Shown: positions 41,418 to 54,260 of the stretch, piece after piece | How positions within the stretch are numbered: the stretch's first letter is position 1 | Layout of the letters: each line of letters begins with the position of its first letter | From: Posidonia oceanica | Taxonomy: Eukaryota > Streptophyta > Magnoliopsida > Alismatales > Posidoniaceae | Length of the DNA: 64,000 nt | Reading direction: 5' to 3' | NCBI GenBank assembly: GCA_037176725.1 | Contig: JAZBRS010000049.1 | Location: forward strand, 10,496,001-10,560,000 | Position numbers and translations under genes: made by a program | Notes under the pieces: model-generated | The model's database searches: none | Told to the model about the DNA's origin: nothing | Seen by the model: the letters and a program-made list of their open reading frames with translations, nothing else

Positions 41418-42305
41418 TTCCGGTTGATAGGACCGTAAACTATCATTCTTTGGCTGATATCCAAAACTATTACCTGCAGTTGTGTTATACGGCTGATATC
41501 CAGTAACTATCCCTCGCAATTGCACCTTCCGGTTAATAGGACCGTAAGCTATCATTCTCTGGCTGATGATCCAAAACTCATCTTTGGCTGATATCCAAAA
41601 CTATCACCTACAATTGCGTTATATGGCTGATATCCAGTAACTATCACCCATGATTGCACTTCCGGTTGATAGGCCCGTAAACTATCGCTTCCGGTTGATA
41701 GGCCCGTAAACTATTGCTTCCGGTTGATAGGACCATAAACTATCGCTCTCCGGCTGATATCCGAAACTATCCTGCGCAATCATGTTATACGGCTGATATC
41801 CAGTAACTATCACTCGCAAACACCCTTTCCGGTTGATAGGACCGTAAACTATCGCTTCTGGTTGATAAGACCGTAAACTATCACTTCTAGTTGATAGGAC
41901 CGTAAACTATCGCTTCCGGTTGATAGGACCGTAAACTATCGCTCTCTGGCTGATATCCAAAACTATCGCGGGCATTTGCATTTTCCAGCTGATATCCAGT
42001 AACTATCACTCATGATTGTGCTTCCGGTTGATAGGACCGTAAACTATCGCTTTCGGTTGATAGGACCGTAAACTAACGCTTCTGGTTGATAGGACCGTAA
42101 ACTATTGCTCTCCGGCTGATATCCGAAACTATCCTGTGCAATCATGTTTTATGGCTGATATCCAGTAACTATCACTCACAACTGCACTTTCCGGTTGATA
42201 GGACCGTAAACTATCGCTTCCGGTTGATAGGACCGTAAACTATTGCTTCTGGTTGATAGGACCGTAAACTATCACCCCCTGGCCGATAAGTCCGATATCT
42301 TATCA
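41418..42305 (+). repeat. R2/R3 array in A with closing R1 unit
   Basis: Mixed R2 (TTGATAGGACCGTAAACTAT) and R3/R4 (GGCTGATATCCAGTAACTAT; GGCTGATATCCAAAACTATC) units. A lone R1 unit closes the array at 42281-42305, as in B. Confidence 0.9.
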
Positions 42306-42795
42306 CTTCCTTCGCGCGACTTTGTTCTAGGAAGACAAGGTCCCGCATCTCCATGCGATAGGAGAGGATGCCCCTCTCCCTTCGTGCTTCTTTTTGCTTG
42401 CTTGTTCCCCCAGGTGGGGACAGGCTGCCTCTTTCTTTCCCTCTTTGTTGCGCAAGTTTGGACTAGCTGTCAAATTTTTGTGCTGCATCGCAGTTTCTTT
42501 TAGCATCGCTTTTGCATTAATTCTGCACTTCTTTTTCTAACATTGCATACTAGACTAACCGCATCAACATCATCAGCATCATCAGCATCACCTGCATTGC
42601 ATCAGCATTAGCATGCATTGCATACATTGCATTCCATCCATCTGCACCTGCATTTTGCATTGCGGCAACGAGCCACGACGTTCGGTGCATCCGCTGAATA
42701 AGTGACTCACGCCAATAGCAATTTTCTGCTCCCATCGGTCAGATGGGCTGTCTTGTCAACCCTAAGCAGTGGCCTCGCTTCGCTTGACCTCGCTC

Positions 42796-42804
42796 AGGGA
42801 GGGG
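42796..42804 (+). promoter_or_regulatory. Polypurine tract of element A
   Basis: AGGGAGGGG, then CATC, then the LTR TG at 42809. Confidence 0.8.
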
Positions 42805-45800
42805 CATCTGTAGACACCCCATTTTGACAAGTTGAATCAGTAGAATCCTTCTGGTGGCTTCTGAACCCAAACCTAGACCCAAAACCACATCCTTCTCTTC
42901 AAATCAAACCCAAAACCAAACCTAGAACTACACCCATTTTCCCAAACCCAAAAATCACCCAAAAACCATAGGAAAACCCATCCTTTCCAACCTAGAAGAC
43001 CCTCCAAAAAATCCTTAGAATTTCAAACCAAAACTACTCCCAAAAATCCTAGAAAATCTAGGTAAAACTACTCTTTTTCTACACCCCAAAATCCTTTCAA
43101 AAACCTTCCAAAACCCCATTTCAAACCCTAGATTAAACACTAGAAATCCTAGGTCACAACCTCATCCAATCCCACTTCATTTCTAAGCCTCTATCCCCTT
43201 CATCTCTCCAAATTATCCTTTTCTCTCTCCAAAATTATTCTTTTCTCTCTCCTCTCTATTCTCCCTCTTATTCTTCTTCTTTTTTTCTCCTTCTTTCTCC
43301 TATTCTTGCTTGGCAGTGGGCCCCCCTTGTGCATGTATCCTTCCTGTATTTTTATTTTATTTTTATCTTATCCCTTGATTTTCTAATATTTAATTTCTTT
43401 CCTCCCCTCTCTTTCTTCTTTCCTTCTCCATTTCTTTCTTTTCATCTTCCTCTCCTTTTCCTTTTTCTTTCTTCCACTAAACCTTTAAAAATCTCTAATT
43501 AAAAAAAGGAAAACAAAAGAGAAACAAACCAAAACCTTAAAAAGAAATAATTAAAAAACTTGAACAAACAATTAAAAGAAAAATCCAACTAAAAGCAACT
43601 AAAAAAAAACTAACTAAGAAAGCAATCTAAAAAATATAAAAAACAAGAGGAAAATGCTATTAAAAACAAACAAAACAAAAATATAATCAAAACAAACAAA
43701 AAAGCAAAAACCCTTTTAAAAATAACAAAAAGCAAATCCTAGGAAAAAAGAAACAATTAAAAACCCTAGGATAAGTAATTAAAAAACAATTAACAAATCT
43801 AAGGAAACAATTAAAACTTAAAACAATTTAAAAGACTTAATTAAAAAGGAAAAAGAGGGAAAGCTTAACAAGATAAACTTAACTTAAAAACAATTAAAAA
43901 AACTTAACAAACATTTAAAACAAACTTAAGAAAAATCATAAAAACTAAAATCAAAGCTAAAACCCCTCTCAATCCTAATTAACTAATTAAAAAACAATCC
44001 TTTAAAAATTTTATTAAAAATCCTAACCTAAAAACAATTGCTCTAAATAATTCCAAATCCTTTTTTATTTTTATTTTAATCTTTTTTTCCTTTCTCTTCT
44101 TTCTTTCTCCTTCCTTTTCTTTCTTGTTTTTTCTTTTTCATTTCTTTCTGCCGGCCCGGCCCACTGCCTTCTCCCTCCTTTCTTTCTTTTCTTTTTTTTC
44201 TTTCTTTCTTTTCTCTCGCACTCGAGCCCAGCCCACCAGCCACCTGACCTGACCTTCCTCCTCCTTCCCTCCCTTCTCTTCTTCCTTCTTCTTCTGCTTC
44301 TTCTTCTCTCCCGTGAATCCCAACTGCAACAGCATTCCCCCCTCCTTATAAAATCCAAAATCTCCCCCTCCATCACCTCCAGCAACAGCACCCTCTCCTC
44401 TCTCAGCCTTGGCTGCATTTTCCACTGCAGCATTTACTCGGGCTGTCGCGCATCGCCTCGCCGGCCAGCACCTCCAATTAGTTGCAGTCTCCCCGCCTAG
44501 TGGAATTTGAAATCCACCAGCACCCATGCCTCCCAATAAAACCAGCCCTTCAGCATTCCCTCCTCCACCTTTTGCCAATCCAAAGAGAGCGTGAGAAAGC
44601 CTAGAATTCCCTTCCTCCTCCTTTGCAAAAATTCAGCATCTTCCTCCTCCTTCCCTCTGAAATTCAGCCCTCCACAGACCTTCAAGCCCCAGCAAATCCA
44701 TCCCCAAACTTCACCTGAAATCCCAGCATTCACCCCCATCCTTCCACGCCAAGCTTCAACCCAAGCTCCACCAAAAACACCTCCATTTTCCTCCATAGAA
44801 CCCACCTCCACCTTCCCCAGAATTCCCAACTCCACAGACCTCCAAACCTTCCCAAATCCTTCCCCTCAACTCACCAAAACACCATCTTTCAAGACCCCCC
44901 AAGCTTCAATCCATCCACTCACCACAGCCTGAACCATCCACCACAAACACCTATACCATCTCCTGCCCGAAAATCACCCCAACCAGCAAACTCCCTCCAC
45001 AGGCTTCCACTGCTCAATTCAAGCCTCCACACACCTTCACCAGACACCCAGAAGTCTACTGGAGCCCTCCACTCAGCCCGAGGAGCAACACTTCACTCAC
45101 CCCACCTCCAGTAGTCTCTACTGAACCCAAGAGAGCCGTTTTCTTCCACCAGCCTGCAAGCTCACATCTGAGCATCCAGCAAGCTCCGGAGCGACACCTG
45201 GAGTGGATCCCGATCCTCGCGAGCCACCGGGGACACCTCTAGCAACCAGACCATCACCGCTGCCACTTGGAAAAACCACTGACGTCAGGGGGACAACTCA
45301 GCCGTCGAAACAGGTGATTCTTTGCACCCTTAGGCTAGCTTTCTTCCTCTCTTGCTTCCCGACCCCTTAGATTAGGGTTTAGCTTCCTGTCGCACGAAGT
45401 CGTCGCCGCCGAGGACTTGTCTTCTCCGTCGAGCTTCTGCACGCAGACCTCGCTCCGGGCCCGCTCGTCCCTCGCCGCCAATCCTCCGAGCTCCATGGAG
45501 GTTCCAGCAACGCCGTCCTGCCCTCCGTTTCCGCCGTCGACGCTTCCAGCCTCCGGTTTGCTTCCAGAGCTTCTGCAGAGCTCTGCCGCCTCCTCCGGTC
45601 GGCTCCAGCACCCGTCATGGTCCGACGACACGCCTCCGACCTCCGTGCACCTCCGGCACAGCTTCCCAGCACTCCAGCGCCTCCCGATCACCCCTCCTTC
45701 TCCAGCACCGGCCTCTGGTTTCTTAGCTACAGTAGTTTCATTATTTTATTTCCATTCGTTTCGTTTGCGTTTTATTTTTCCTTAACTTATCAATTTTTCC

Positions 45801-47202
45801 ATGAAATTGCACTTCGACCTTGCTGTTTTGTTTATTTACTTTCTAGTCCAGCCACAGTTTAAGATTCATTTAAATCTGAATAAAAACCATATGAAATTGC
45901 ATGAAAAATACGTAGTTTCGCTTATTTGCATGTTAGTCCTGCTGCTATATAAAAACTTCTGTTTTCTTTTAGTTTAGGCCTAGCTCTTTATTTTTATTTA
46001 CATGTTAGTTCTCTGCAGTTACAGCTTTTTTAGTTTTATTTATTTCCAGTCCAGTTATTTATTTTATTTGCATGTTGATCCTGCTCTAGTTCAAATAACT
46101 TTTCTGTTTCTTATTTTCCAATCCAGCAATTATTTTATTTTGCATCTAAATCCTGTGGTTGTCAAATGTCATTTAAATGCCTCTTTTTATCTAATTACAT
46201 TGCTTTGTAGTCCTGCTTTTTATTTTATTTGCAAGTCAATCCTCTGATCTTTTGTTAAATTCATTTAATTTCTTATTTTACCTTATTGCATTGCACTTTT
46301 ATCCTACTTTATTTTATTTTTGCATTTTGGTCCTCTGCATGCATGCACAGCATCATTTAATTGCATTTTTCCTTATAAAATTGCATTCTGGCCCCTGCAT
46401 GATTTAAAATTGCATTTTAGTCCTCTGCATGTTTAGAAAAATCATTTAACTGCATATTTTTCCATATAAAATTGCATTCTGGCACCTACATGATTTTAAA
46501 TTACATTTCAGTCCTTTGCATGTTTAGAAAAATCATTTAACTGCATTTTTACCATATAAAATTGCATTTTAGCCCCTATATGTTTTAAAATTGCATTTTA
46601 GTCCACTGTTTGCATTCACAGATCATTTAATTGCATATTTTATCATATAAAATTGCATTTTAGCCCCTGCATATTTTTAAATTGCATTTCAGTCCTCTGC
46701 ATGTTTAGAAAAATCATTTAATTGCATCTTTACCATATTAAATTGCATTTCAGACCCTACATTTTATTTTATTTGCATCCAGACCCTCAAGTTTTCAAAG
46801 ACATTGCATATAGGCCCCTAACTTTTCAAAATCATTGCATATAGGCCCCTAAATTTCCAAAAACATTGCATATAGGTCCTTAACTTTTCCAAATCATTGC
46901 ACTTAGGTCCTTTTTTTGCATTTTTGCATGCATTGCACCCATGCATCACTGCATTTAGCCTTTTTGCACACTTTTAAGCACTTTTAGCTCCCATTTATGT
47001 GGGGGGACCTGTTTTGCACACCCCTAGGACCCCTCTTACACTTAGATCCCTTCTTCTCCTCTAGTCCTTGGGCCTTCTGCCTTAAAGCATAGATATCTTC
47101 CGATCGGACCGTCGGATCTTCGCAACCAAGCTACCTGGACCACCCTAGTGGAGTAGACTCCCATGCTGACCATGTTTGCCTCTGATCAGCCCTCAGATCT
47201 CC

Positions 47203-47211
47203 AAGGTAAGT
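47203..47211 (+). promoter_or_regulatory. Predicted splice donor in A 3' LTR
   Basis: AAG|GTAAGT at the end of the conserved block, at the equivalent position to B's donor. Confidence 0.5.
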
Positions 47212-47684
47212 CCTTTTGAACTCCTGCACAGCATCTTTGTTTGCATATCACTTGCATTGCATGCATTGTTTTCGCCTTGCGTTTTCCATGCATGTAGATT
47301 AGGACTTCCTCTTCTTGCCTATCTACTCTACTCCTTCTTTTCGCGTACTCTCAGTGTTTTTGGGTTGAGTTTCCCCTGGATTCACTACTAATTGCGACCT
47401 TCTTCCCCTTTTTCCACGATCCGATTGCACCGCGAGCTTTTGGCAGCGTGCGAGACACATCGTGGGACACTTTAGTGGGAAACAGTCACAGAATAGTGGT
47501 GATCCCTCTGCTTGCATTCCTTTCCCCCTTGTAGGTCTTTACACCTGCATTGTGTGGTCCTTAAGCGGTGTTTGTCTTCACACTTACACCGCTTGCCTCT
47601 CCTTACTTCTCTTGCTCTTCCCCTTTGCATGTTTTTTCATCTGCATTGCATGGCTTTTACGACGTTTTGTTTCGCTTGTTTTGC

Positions 47685-47928
47685 TTTGTTTCTTACACCG
47701 TTTTGTGTGCCCGCTTTGTTTCTTGCACCATTTTGCATGCCTACTTTGTTTCTTGCACCGTTTTACGTGCCCGCTTTGTTTCTTGCACTGTTTTGGATGC
47801 CTGCTTTGTTTCTTGCACCGTTTTGCGTGCCTACTTTGTTTCTTGCTCCGTTTTACGTGCCTGCTTTGTTTTTTTGCACCGTTTTGCGTGCCCACTTTCG
47901 TTTCTCGCACCATTTTACATGTTTGCCG
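47685..47928 (+). repeat. 30-bp tandem array in A 3' LTR (about 8 units)
   Basis: Same unit as 215-368 with three more copies. The LTRs of one element differ by exactly about 90 bp here. Confidence 0.9.
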
Positions 47929-48455
47929 ATGTTTTCTTTTGCATGTCGCCTACATTGCCTGGTTTTACTGCTGTTTTGTTTTATCACCTGCATTTGCATT
48001 TAGGGCAGTGATGCTTACTACCTGGAGTTCTCACGAACCAGGGTTCGCCCGGTTCGGAACACAGACAACGTTGCTGAGCGCTTAGATTACACGTTTAATT
48101 CCTTGCACGCATTTCCATCACTTAGAGCACACCTATGAGCATCTAATTAGGCATTCATGGCACTCAAGCATTCAAAATCTGCATTTCCCTATGTATGCGA
48201 GCGTAAGCCTAGAAAGACCGATTCTCGGGCGTGTCGGGGGTGCCTAACACCTTCCTCGTATGTAACAGGAGTCCTTGCCCTTTCTCTTGGCCCGTAATGA
48301 CCATATTGCCCTTATCCTAGGCATGAGTCATATCATTTGCATCTCATTGCATCTCTCTTCTTTTGCGTTGCATCGCATTGCATCTCTTGCTTGGTTTTGC
48401 GTGTTTATTCACGCATTTCCCCGATTTTCCTTGTCTCCCGACTTAATAGACACGG

Positions 48456-48466
48456 TAGCGACTCTA
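48456..48466 (+). other. Mutated PBS-like remnant in A 3' LTR
   Basis: TAGCGACTCTA, the equivalent of 895-905 with two G-to-A changes. Confidence 0.45.
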
Positions 48467-48629
48467 ATTTGTCTTATCTTCTTCTTTTCTTTCCTTTTTC
48501 CCTTTTTTTAAGTGTTTTCGAGTTAAGTCTTCCTTCTTGGACACAGCCGCTAATAGTGAACCTGATTCTGATCAGTGCACGCGAGCTTTGGTAGTGTGCA
48601 TGGACGATCTAAACACCGGGATTACTACA

Positions 48630-49119
48630 CCAGGGGACAGTCGAAACGCCCGTGGCATCGTAAAAGCGATAGACTAAGCTGACGTGCTTGTCAAACAAGT
48701 AGTTAGGGTTACCAGCCCAGTGATGAGTTGACGGACTCATCACCGGATAGTTAGGGATATCAGCTCGGCGAATACCCAATCGGGAGCGCTTGGCGGCTTT
48801 GCCCGTGTTGATGGTGCTGGTCTGCAGAGATTCTGGCATCCAAGTGGAATGCAAGGTCTTCTTGTAGCTTCCTTTGGTGCTGGGAGCATTGGTAGTTGCT
48901 TCTGAGCTGTCAGGTTCTGATAATGCCCTTCTCATGCTGAAGAAATATGCTGAAGATGCGATTGTAAGACCATGTATGCACCATGTTATGGAAGCCAAAC
49001 CAAACACACAAGCACATGGTACAAAACATCCTTGTATTAACAAAGCCTTGATTACATGCTTATAACAGGCAAAACAGAGTACAGCAAGACTCAAAAAGGG
49101 ATATGTAGATGTGGGTGCC
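48630..49119 (-). other. Element C 3' region cut by element A
   Basis: Non-coding, alignable to the start of the B 3' region (about 20874-21255; shared 'ggtAcccCaaactacT' and TTTGACAAGCACG-like segments). Homology stops where element A begins. No dyad array is present on this side. Confidence 0.7.
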
Positions 49120-50317
49120 CTAGTCAGTACGGGCCTTCTTCGACTTCCTAGTGTCAGGGAACAGAGGTGCGCCAGGTGGGATCTCATTAATGGGCCAGAG
49201 TCCTTGCACTTCAGTCAGATACTCAGGAGTACATCCTGAGCCCCTTGTTGCTGCAATGTCTGTGGATACGCCATGGCACAGGAGGTCTGCTAACTCCGTT
49301 GTGGGTGCAACTGTGTTGAAAGGATAGGGCTAGACTAGCTTTGGCGCGGTGCTGTCAACAAATGCCCCTTGCGGAGACCAAATTGCCGCATAACCCGGAT
49401 GGGGTGATACTCTACGCCTTCAGTGAACCCCGGCAGGACGACCAGACGCATGTCGCGGGCGCCGAAGAAGACGGTGAAGGGCTCTGCGGTAGACGGGATG
49501 ATACGCCAAGTTACTGTATCATCAGTCAGCTGTTCCAGCCTTTCATACTCCTCGCGGACAGTCTTGACAGTCTTGGCATGGCTGCTGCTGCAGTACATCT
49601 CAAATACATGCTTCTAGGGGCGCAGGATGTCTACCTCTAGGTGTCCAGCCAACCACACTTGTACTAGAGCCCCGCGGCCATGAAAGTGGCGGCAGCGGTG
49701 CGAGATGCGGTCCAGCCTGCGATACGTCTCAGCCAAGACAACAGGTGCCAGGTCGATTTGGCGGTCACCACAGCAAGGGCGATCTCCACAATCTCAATAG
49801 CTACAGTCATTCGGCCATGACTGAAAATCAGCTCGCCCAAGAAGTGGGTGACAAAGCCGCTAAGCCACAATTCATCTCCTAGTTCAGCGCGCTTCTTGGA
49901 GACTTCCTCAAAATAGTTCAGGCGGAGCGCAGGTATGGGTCCGTCGACGCAGACCAATCTCTTCTCGCAAATTTGTGCAGAGAGCCTCGTAAGTTGCCTC
50001 AGGACGGTGGCATAGCCAGAACGCCTCATGAACACAGCAGGTCCCATGAGCGTGGAGAAGCCGCAAATTCGACGCACTTCCTCCAGTGTAAGTGTCAACT
50101 CCGTCCTGCCAAAACGGAAGACATGGTGTGCTGGTTTCCAGAACCTTGCAGCAGCACACAAGAGATGTCGGCTGACCTCCACATCAGCAGCTTTCAAGAG
50201 TCTGGGTGGGATGCCCCACAGGCTCAGCTTTTCACGATCGGCTTCAGTGAGCATGGTGATCCATCCTCGGAGAGTCTCAGAGCAGTGTGCCGGGGTCACC
50301 AAGGTGGGGAAACCCAT
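49120..50317 (-). pseudogene. Element C env-position ORF, DUF7745/plant-mobile-domain-like
   Basis: Starts at the conserved ATG (complement of 50317-50315; MGFPTLVTPAHCSETLR) and ends at TAG complement 49120. Conserved: FRFGRTELTLTLEEVRRICG, LGDELWLSGFVTHFLGELIF, AIEIVEIALAVVT. Frame is lost at about 49760 and again near 49375. The C-terminus encodes TRKSKKARTD, so the basic motif is shared by all three elements. Confidence 0.78.
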
Positions 50318-52030
50318 GACAAGCGAAAATGCAGGCAGCTGGTGCGAAACCTTCAGGTACCTATAGCCAAAGCTATTTCATCAATCCGGAACATGTACAG
50401 GCATGCAACACTGGCAGACAGAGAAGCAGATGTGCATATAAAGCTGATAAAGCAGTTCAAACGTTACAGCTAGCAATCAGACCACAGAATTCAAGCACAT
50501 TCAGCTAAGCAAAGAGGGGGCATCGCCTGTACAAGGCAGAGCCACACAAAGGGTACTCTTGTCCTCGTCTGTGCGGAGCGAGAAGAAAAGGGAAGGGGGC
50601 TTCGTTCGCCTGGAACGAAGTCACAAAGGAGGCACGCTTGTCCTTGTCCTGTACGGAACAACGGGACAAGCGAAAAAGAGACTTCGTCCGTCTGGAGCAA
50701 AATCGCACAGGGATTAAGGGTAGCGCCTGATTGTGCAAACCCAACGGCCCAAAGGGGGGCCCCAGGGGGTGCCAAAATTGTTCTGCTGCCTCTGGAGTGA
50801 TCGCCCTGTCTCTGACTACTGATGCTTTCCCTGAGCTGCTGGACTGGCAGTGATTGGTTGATATGAGGCTTGGAGGCGGTCAACCTGTCCTGGCAGAAGT
50901 ACTGTCCCAACGCTGAGCCGAGCCTTGCAGAGTGGGAGGAAAGGGGGTGGGGATGATTTGATAGCGAATAGATGCATGCATGCTCTATACTAAATCTATC
51001 GCCCTCAGCACACGGTGTGCCTGATGCCCACTGCAAAGGAAGGAGTGGTCTCTGACTCACCAGACTCTACTCGGATTCCTAACTATTGGTGGCACTCCGG
51101 AAAGGGTATTGTGGGTGCTCGGATGGTGGTGTAGTGAGGATGGGCTCCATGCCAAACTCTCAAGGAGCTACACCTACTCTTTCCATTTTTTCCGTCTCTT
51201 TTTTTTTTCACATACGTGTGTAGTATTTTCCCTATCCCTGGCCTGGGGGGATAATGGGTGTCCAGTAATGGCTGGGATGAGTGGTTAGGCTCCACGGGAT
51301 CTTTGTAATTCCCAGGCGCAAATTTGGTTCCTCTCTAAGACAGGGAAAGGGGGCAGAATCATGCTGCTTGCCTTTGTTTCTGGGGCTGACTTTTGTTTTT
51401 GCCCCTCTTTTTGTTTTGCTTATTGTTGCATTTTTTTGTTTTTTCTTTCTTGTTCCCTTGCTCTTTTCTTTTTTTTTGCTTCTTCTTTTTTTCTTGGCTC
51501 GCAGGCTTCCATTGTCCCTAACTTAGAGGTAATGGGCGCCTAGTTTTGACACAAAAGGGGCTAGGCTTTGTATGACTTGTGGATTTACAGGCGCGGATGT
51601 GGATCCTCCCCATGGCAAATTGGAGGGACGAGGTCGTACTACACACCTCTATCTCTAGGGTTAACTCTTGTCTTCGCCTTCTAGTTTTCTGTGGGGGCTA
51701 GGCTAAGGCATGTAGGTCTTGCTGACACCCTAGGATGTTTTTCTCCCTCTTGAGGTGTAGGTCCTAAAGGGGTTTAGACATTTCGTCAGTCCTCATTGGA
51801 TGGTGGCTCCCTCACTGGTTAGGACATCCAAGTAGTGTCAGGTGAGATAGAGGGTACTCCTTCCAAAGCAGGCAAGCATCTCTGATTTTCGTCATCGGGC
51901 TAAATGATAGTAATGTACATAATACATTTACAACTTTCTTTGCTGAAAAATAAACAAGCCTAAAATGCATGGAAAAGAAGGAATGCAAGAAGTAAGAAGG
52001 AAAAGGCGTGCAAGGCGGTGGCGGGCTACT
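50318..52030 (-). other. Element C pol-ORF spacer
   Basis: No gene. Contains the blocks shared with A and B (about 51068-51110 and 51780-51900), a purine tract on the minus strand (51389-51505), and an acceptor-like site (complement 50444-50446). It also has about 280 bp not seen in A or B (50500-50780) with strong inverted repeats. Confidence 0.65.
50600..50672. repeat. Inverted-repeat cluster unique to C
   Basis: CTTCGTTC/GAACGAAG (50600-50607 and 50613-50620, loop 5) and CGCTTGTCC/GGACAAGCG (50635-50643 and 50664-50672). These lie in a diverged direct duplication of about 79 bp. Confidence 0.7.
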
Positions 52031-53300
52031 AGTAGTACTACTTGAGGTAGCATGAGTTGACCGGCTCAGACTGCTCGACCTGATTCATGTCCTCAAGGAC
52101 TGCTGCGCCCCCGGAGAAGATCCACTTAATTAAGAAGGGGCCACGCTAGTTGGGCCGGAATTTCCCTCGGCTGTCAGGAAGATGGATGGCTCGGAGGACC
52201 ATATCCCCTGGATTGAAGCTTCTGGGCCTAACCTTCTTCAGGTATGCTCTGGCCGAGCGCTTCTAGTAGCACTAAGCATGATGTATGGCCTGCAGCCTAT
52301 GCTCATCAATCAGGTTTAGCTGGATACGATGGTCTTCGACCCATTCTGCTTCTTCCAGCTCAGCTTCTTGTAGGATCCGCAGTGAGGGGATCTCTACTTC
52401 AACAAGTAGCACTGCCTCCATGTCGTACACCAGAGAGTATGGGGTGGCTCCTGTTGAGGTCTAGACTGATGTCCTGTACGCCCAGAGTGCGTACGGAAAC
52501 TTATCATGCCAGTCCTTGTGAGTCTCTGCCATCTTTTTCAAGATTTTGGCAAGGTTCTTGTTGGCAGACTCTACCATGCCATTCATTTGTGGCCGATAAG
52601 GCAAGGATCGGTGATGCTTGATGTGGAAGCTCTGCAGGTAGTCTTCAATCCTCTTGGCAATGAAGTTTGTGCCGTTATCAGAGATAAGCGCGTGCGGGAC
52701 CCCATACCGAGCTATGATATTGTTTCTAATAAACTTTTCGGTAGCCACAGCAGTAACTGTCTTATAGGAGGCCGCTTCCACCCACTTAGTAAAGTAGTCG
52801 ATCGCCACCGGAATGTAGCGATGACCGTTGGAAGCTGGTGGGTGTATGGCGCCGATGACATCGATCCCCCAGGTGGAGAAAGGCCAAGGCAAAGACATGC
52901 TGTGCAATTCCTGTGGGGGCGCGTGTATGAAGTTCTCATGGATCTGGCAGCTATGGCACTTGCGCACTAATTGACAGTAGTCTACCTCCATGATTGACCA
53001 GAAGTAGCCTTGGAGCATAATCTTCTTGGTCAGCAACACACCATTCATGTGAGGGTCGCAGGTCCCTGCATGGACTTGGAGCATCAGTGTGTCGGCCTCT
53101 TTCTTGTCTACGCAGCGTAGGAGCATCTGGTTGTAAGATCTTTTGTACAGATGTCCCGCCCCTATCACATACTTCGATGCCAGATGCGCCAGGTGGGGGG
53201 CTGCCAGATTCCAAGATGACCTTAATGTCGTGGTACCAGAAGAGCTCCTCTGCTAGATCCGCCTCCTCGATAGTCATGCAGTGTGCAGGCTGTTCCACAC
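52031..53300 (-). pseudogene. INT: Element C integrase
   Basis: HHCC part HAGTCDPH … CHSCQIH, then core with all catalytic residues: Asp complement 52860-52862, Asp complement 52677-52679, Glu complement 52569-52571 (NGMVESANKN). TAG (complement of cta near 52461) replaces TGG after YRTSV. More stops occur in the C-terminal part, including the final CYLK. Confidence 0.86.
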
Positions 53301-53907
53301 GAGAGACTAATACGTCTACTGCACGGCCTTGGGGTATAGAGAGCCAAGATGCAAGGGTTGCCAAGGCATCTGCATAGGCGTTCTTGGCTCTATTCATGTA
53401 AGTGAAGCGGTTGTTTTCAAATTCTCCTATCAACTTCAGCAGGCATTCATGATATGGTACCAACTTAGGGTCCTTGGTCTTCCAGTCACCGTTAACTTGG
53501 GAGATGACCAACATCGCATCTCCGTGCACATGCAGCTTGCGCACATCATGCTCAAGTGCGACTTGCAATCCCAGAAGGCAGGCTTCATACTCTGCTTCAT
53601 TGTTGGTGCAAGGGAATATCATCTTCCTTGCAAAGGGGATTAGAACTCCCTGCGGCGTTGTTAAGACAGCGCCGATGCCTCTACCCCTTCTATTAACTGC
53701 GCCATCGAAGTACAGATGCCACTGTAATTCATCTTCAGGATCCTTCTGCTCTGAATCCTCTATGGCGAATAGGATGTCTTCATCAAGGAATTGTGTCTGC
53801 AGAGGCTGGTATTCAGGTAAAGGGAAGTCGGCCAGATGATCTGCCATTACCTGACCCTTCATTGACTTCTGTGTGACGAAGGTGATGTCGTACTGAGACA
53901 ATAACAC
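53301..53907 (-). pseudogene. aRNH: Element C second, archaeal-type RNase H
   Basis: Complete catalytic set: LYFDGAV, NNEAEYEA, VHGDAMLVISQV, NAYADALATLASWL. Open from 53907; the preceding TAG replaces the TGG in CVKW. Confidence 0.86.
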
Positions 53908-53910
53908 CTG

Positions 53911-54260
53911 CTACTTAACACATCTGCCCACCATAGCCGGCTTCTGAAAAAGGTACTTGATGGGGTCATGCCGACATAAAAGCTGAACTAGGTGTGCCAT
54001 CATGTAATGCCTTAGCTTCTGTGTGGCCCAGACTAGAGATAGGCAGGTCTTCTCTATGGTGCTATACTTGGCTTCGCAATCAATGAACTTCTTGCTCAGG
54101 TAGTAGATGGCACGCTCCTTTCTATCGGTTTCATCATGCTGGCCCAGGATGGCGCCCATGGAATGCAGCATGGTAGAAAGATAGAGAATCAGGGGTCTCC
54201 CTGGCACAGGAGAGACCAGGACAGGAGGCTTGATCAGGAGCTACTTGATCTTGTCAAATA
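53911..54260 (-). pseudogene. RH: Element C first RNase H
   Basis: GRPLILYLSTMLHSMGAILG, RAIYYLSKKF, TCLSLVWATQKLRHYMM. Catalytic Asp missing, as in A and B. Upstream, C keeps the Gln codon at the site where A and B both have TAG. Confidence 0.82.

Larger units (their letters stand above)
40707..42808 (+). other. Element A 3' untranslated region
   Basis: No gene. Same order as in B: conserved segment, hairpin (41075-41101), R1 array, short CAAT repeat, R2/R3 array, closing R1 unit, GCAT-rich stretch (42540-42660), conserved block and polypurine tract. Confidence 0.8.
29188..48629 (+). mobile_element. Element A, right part
   Basis: Continuation of the element interrupted at 2354. It begins just before the gag ATG and runs through pol, the env-position ORF, 3' arrays and a complete 3' LTR. 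Without B, A's internal region is about 14.9 kb, close to B's 15.2 kb. A in turn lies inside element C (C resumes at 48630); A's other flank is outside the window. Confidence 0.93.
42809..48629 (+). repeat. Element A 3' LTR (5.8 kb, complete)
   Basis: It begins TGTAGACACCCC and ends GGGATTACTACA. It has the same compositional zones as B's LTR in the same order (C/A-rich, pyrimidine, A-rich at 43490-44050, CT-rich, GC-rich at 44320-45730, T/GCAT-rich at 45730-46990), although the sequence in most zones has diverged strongly. Conserved exon-like block about 47030-47205, splice donor 47206, array 47685-47928. A telo-box-like TAAACCCTAA occurs as its complement near 45373. Confidence 0.93.
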
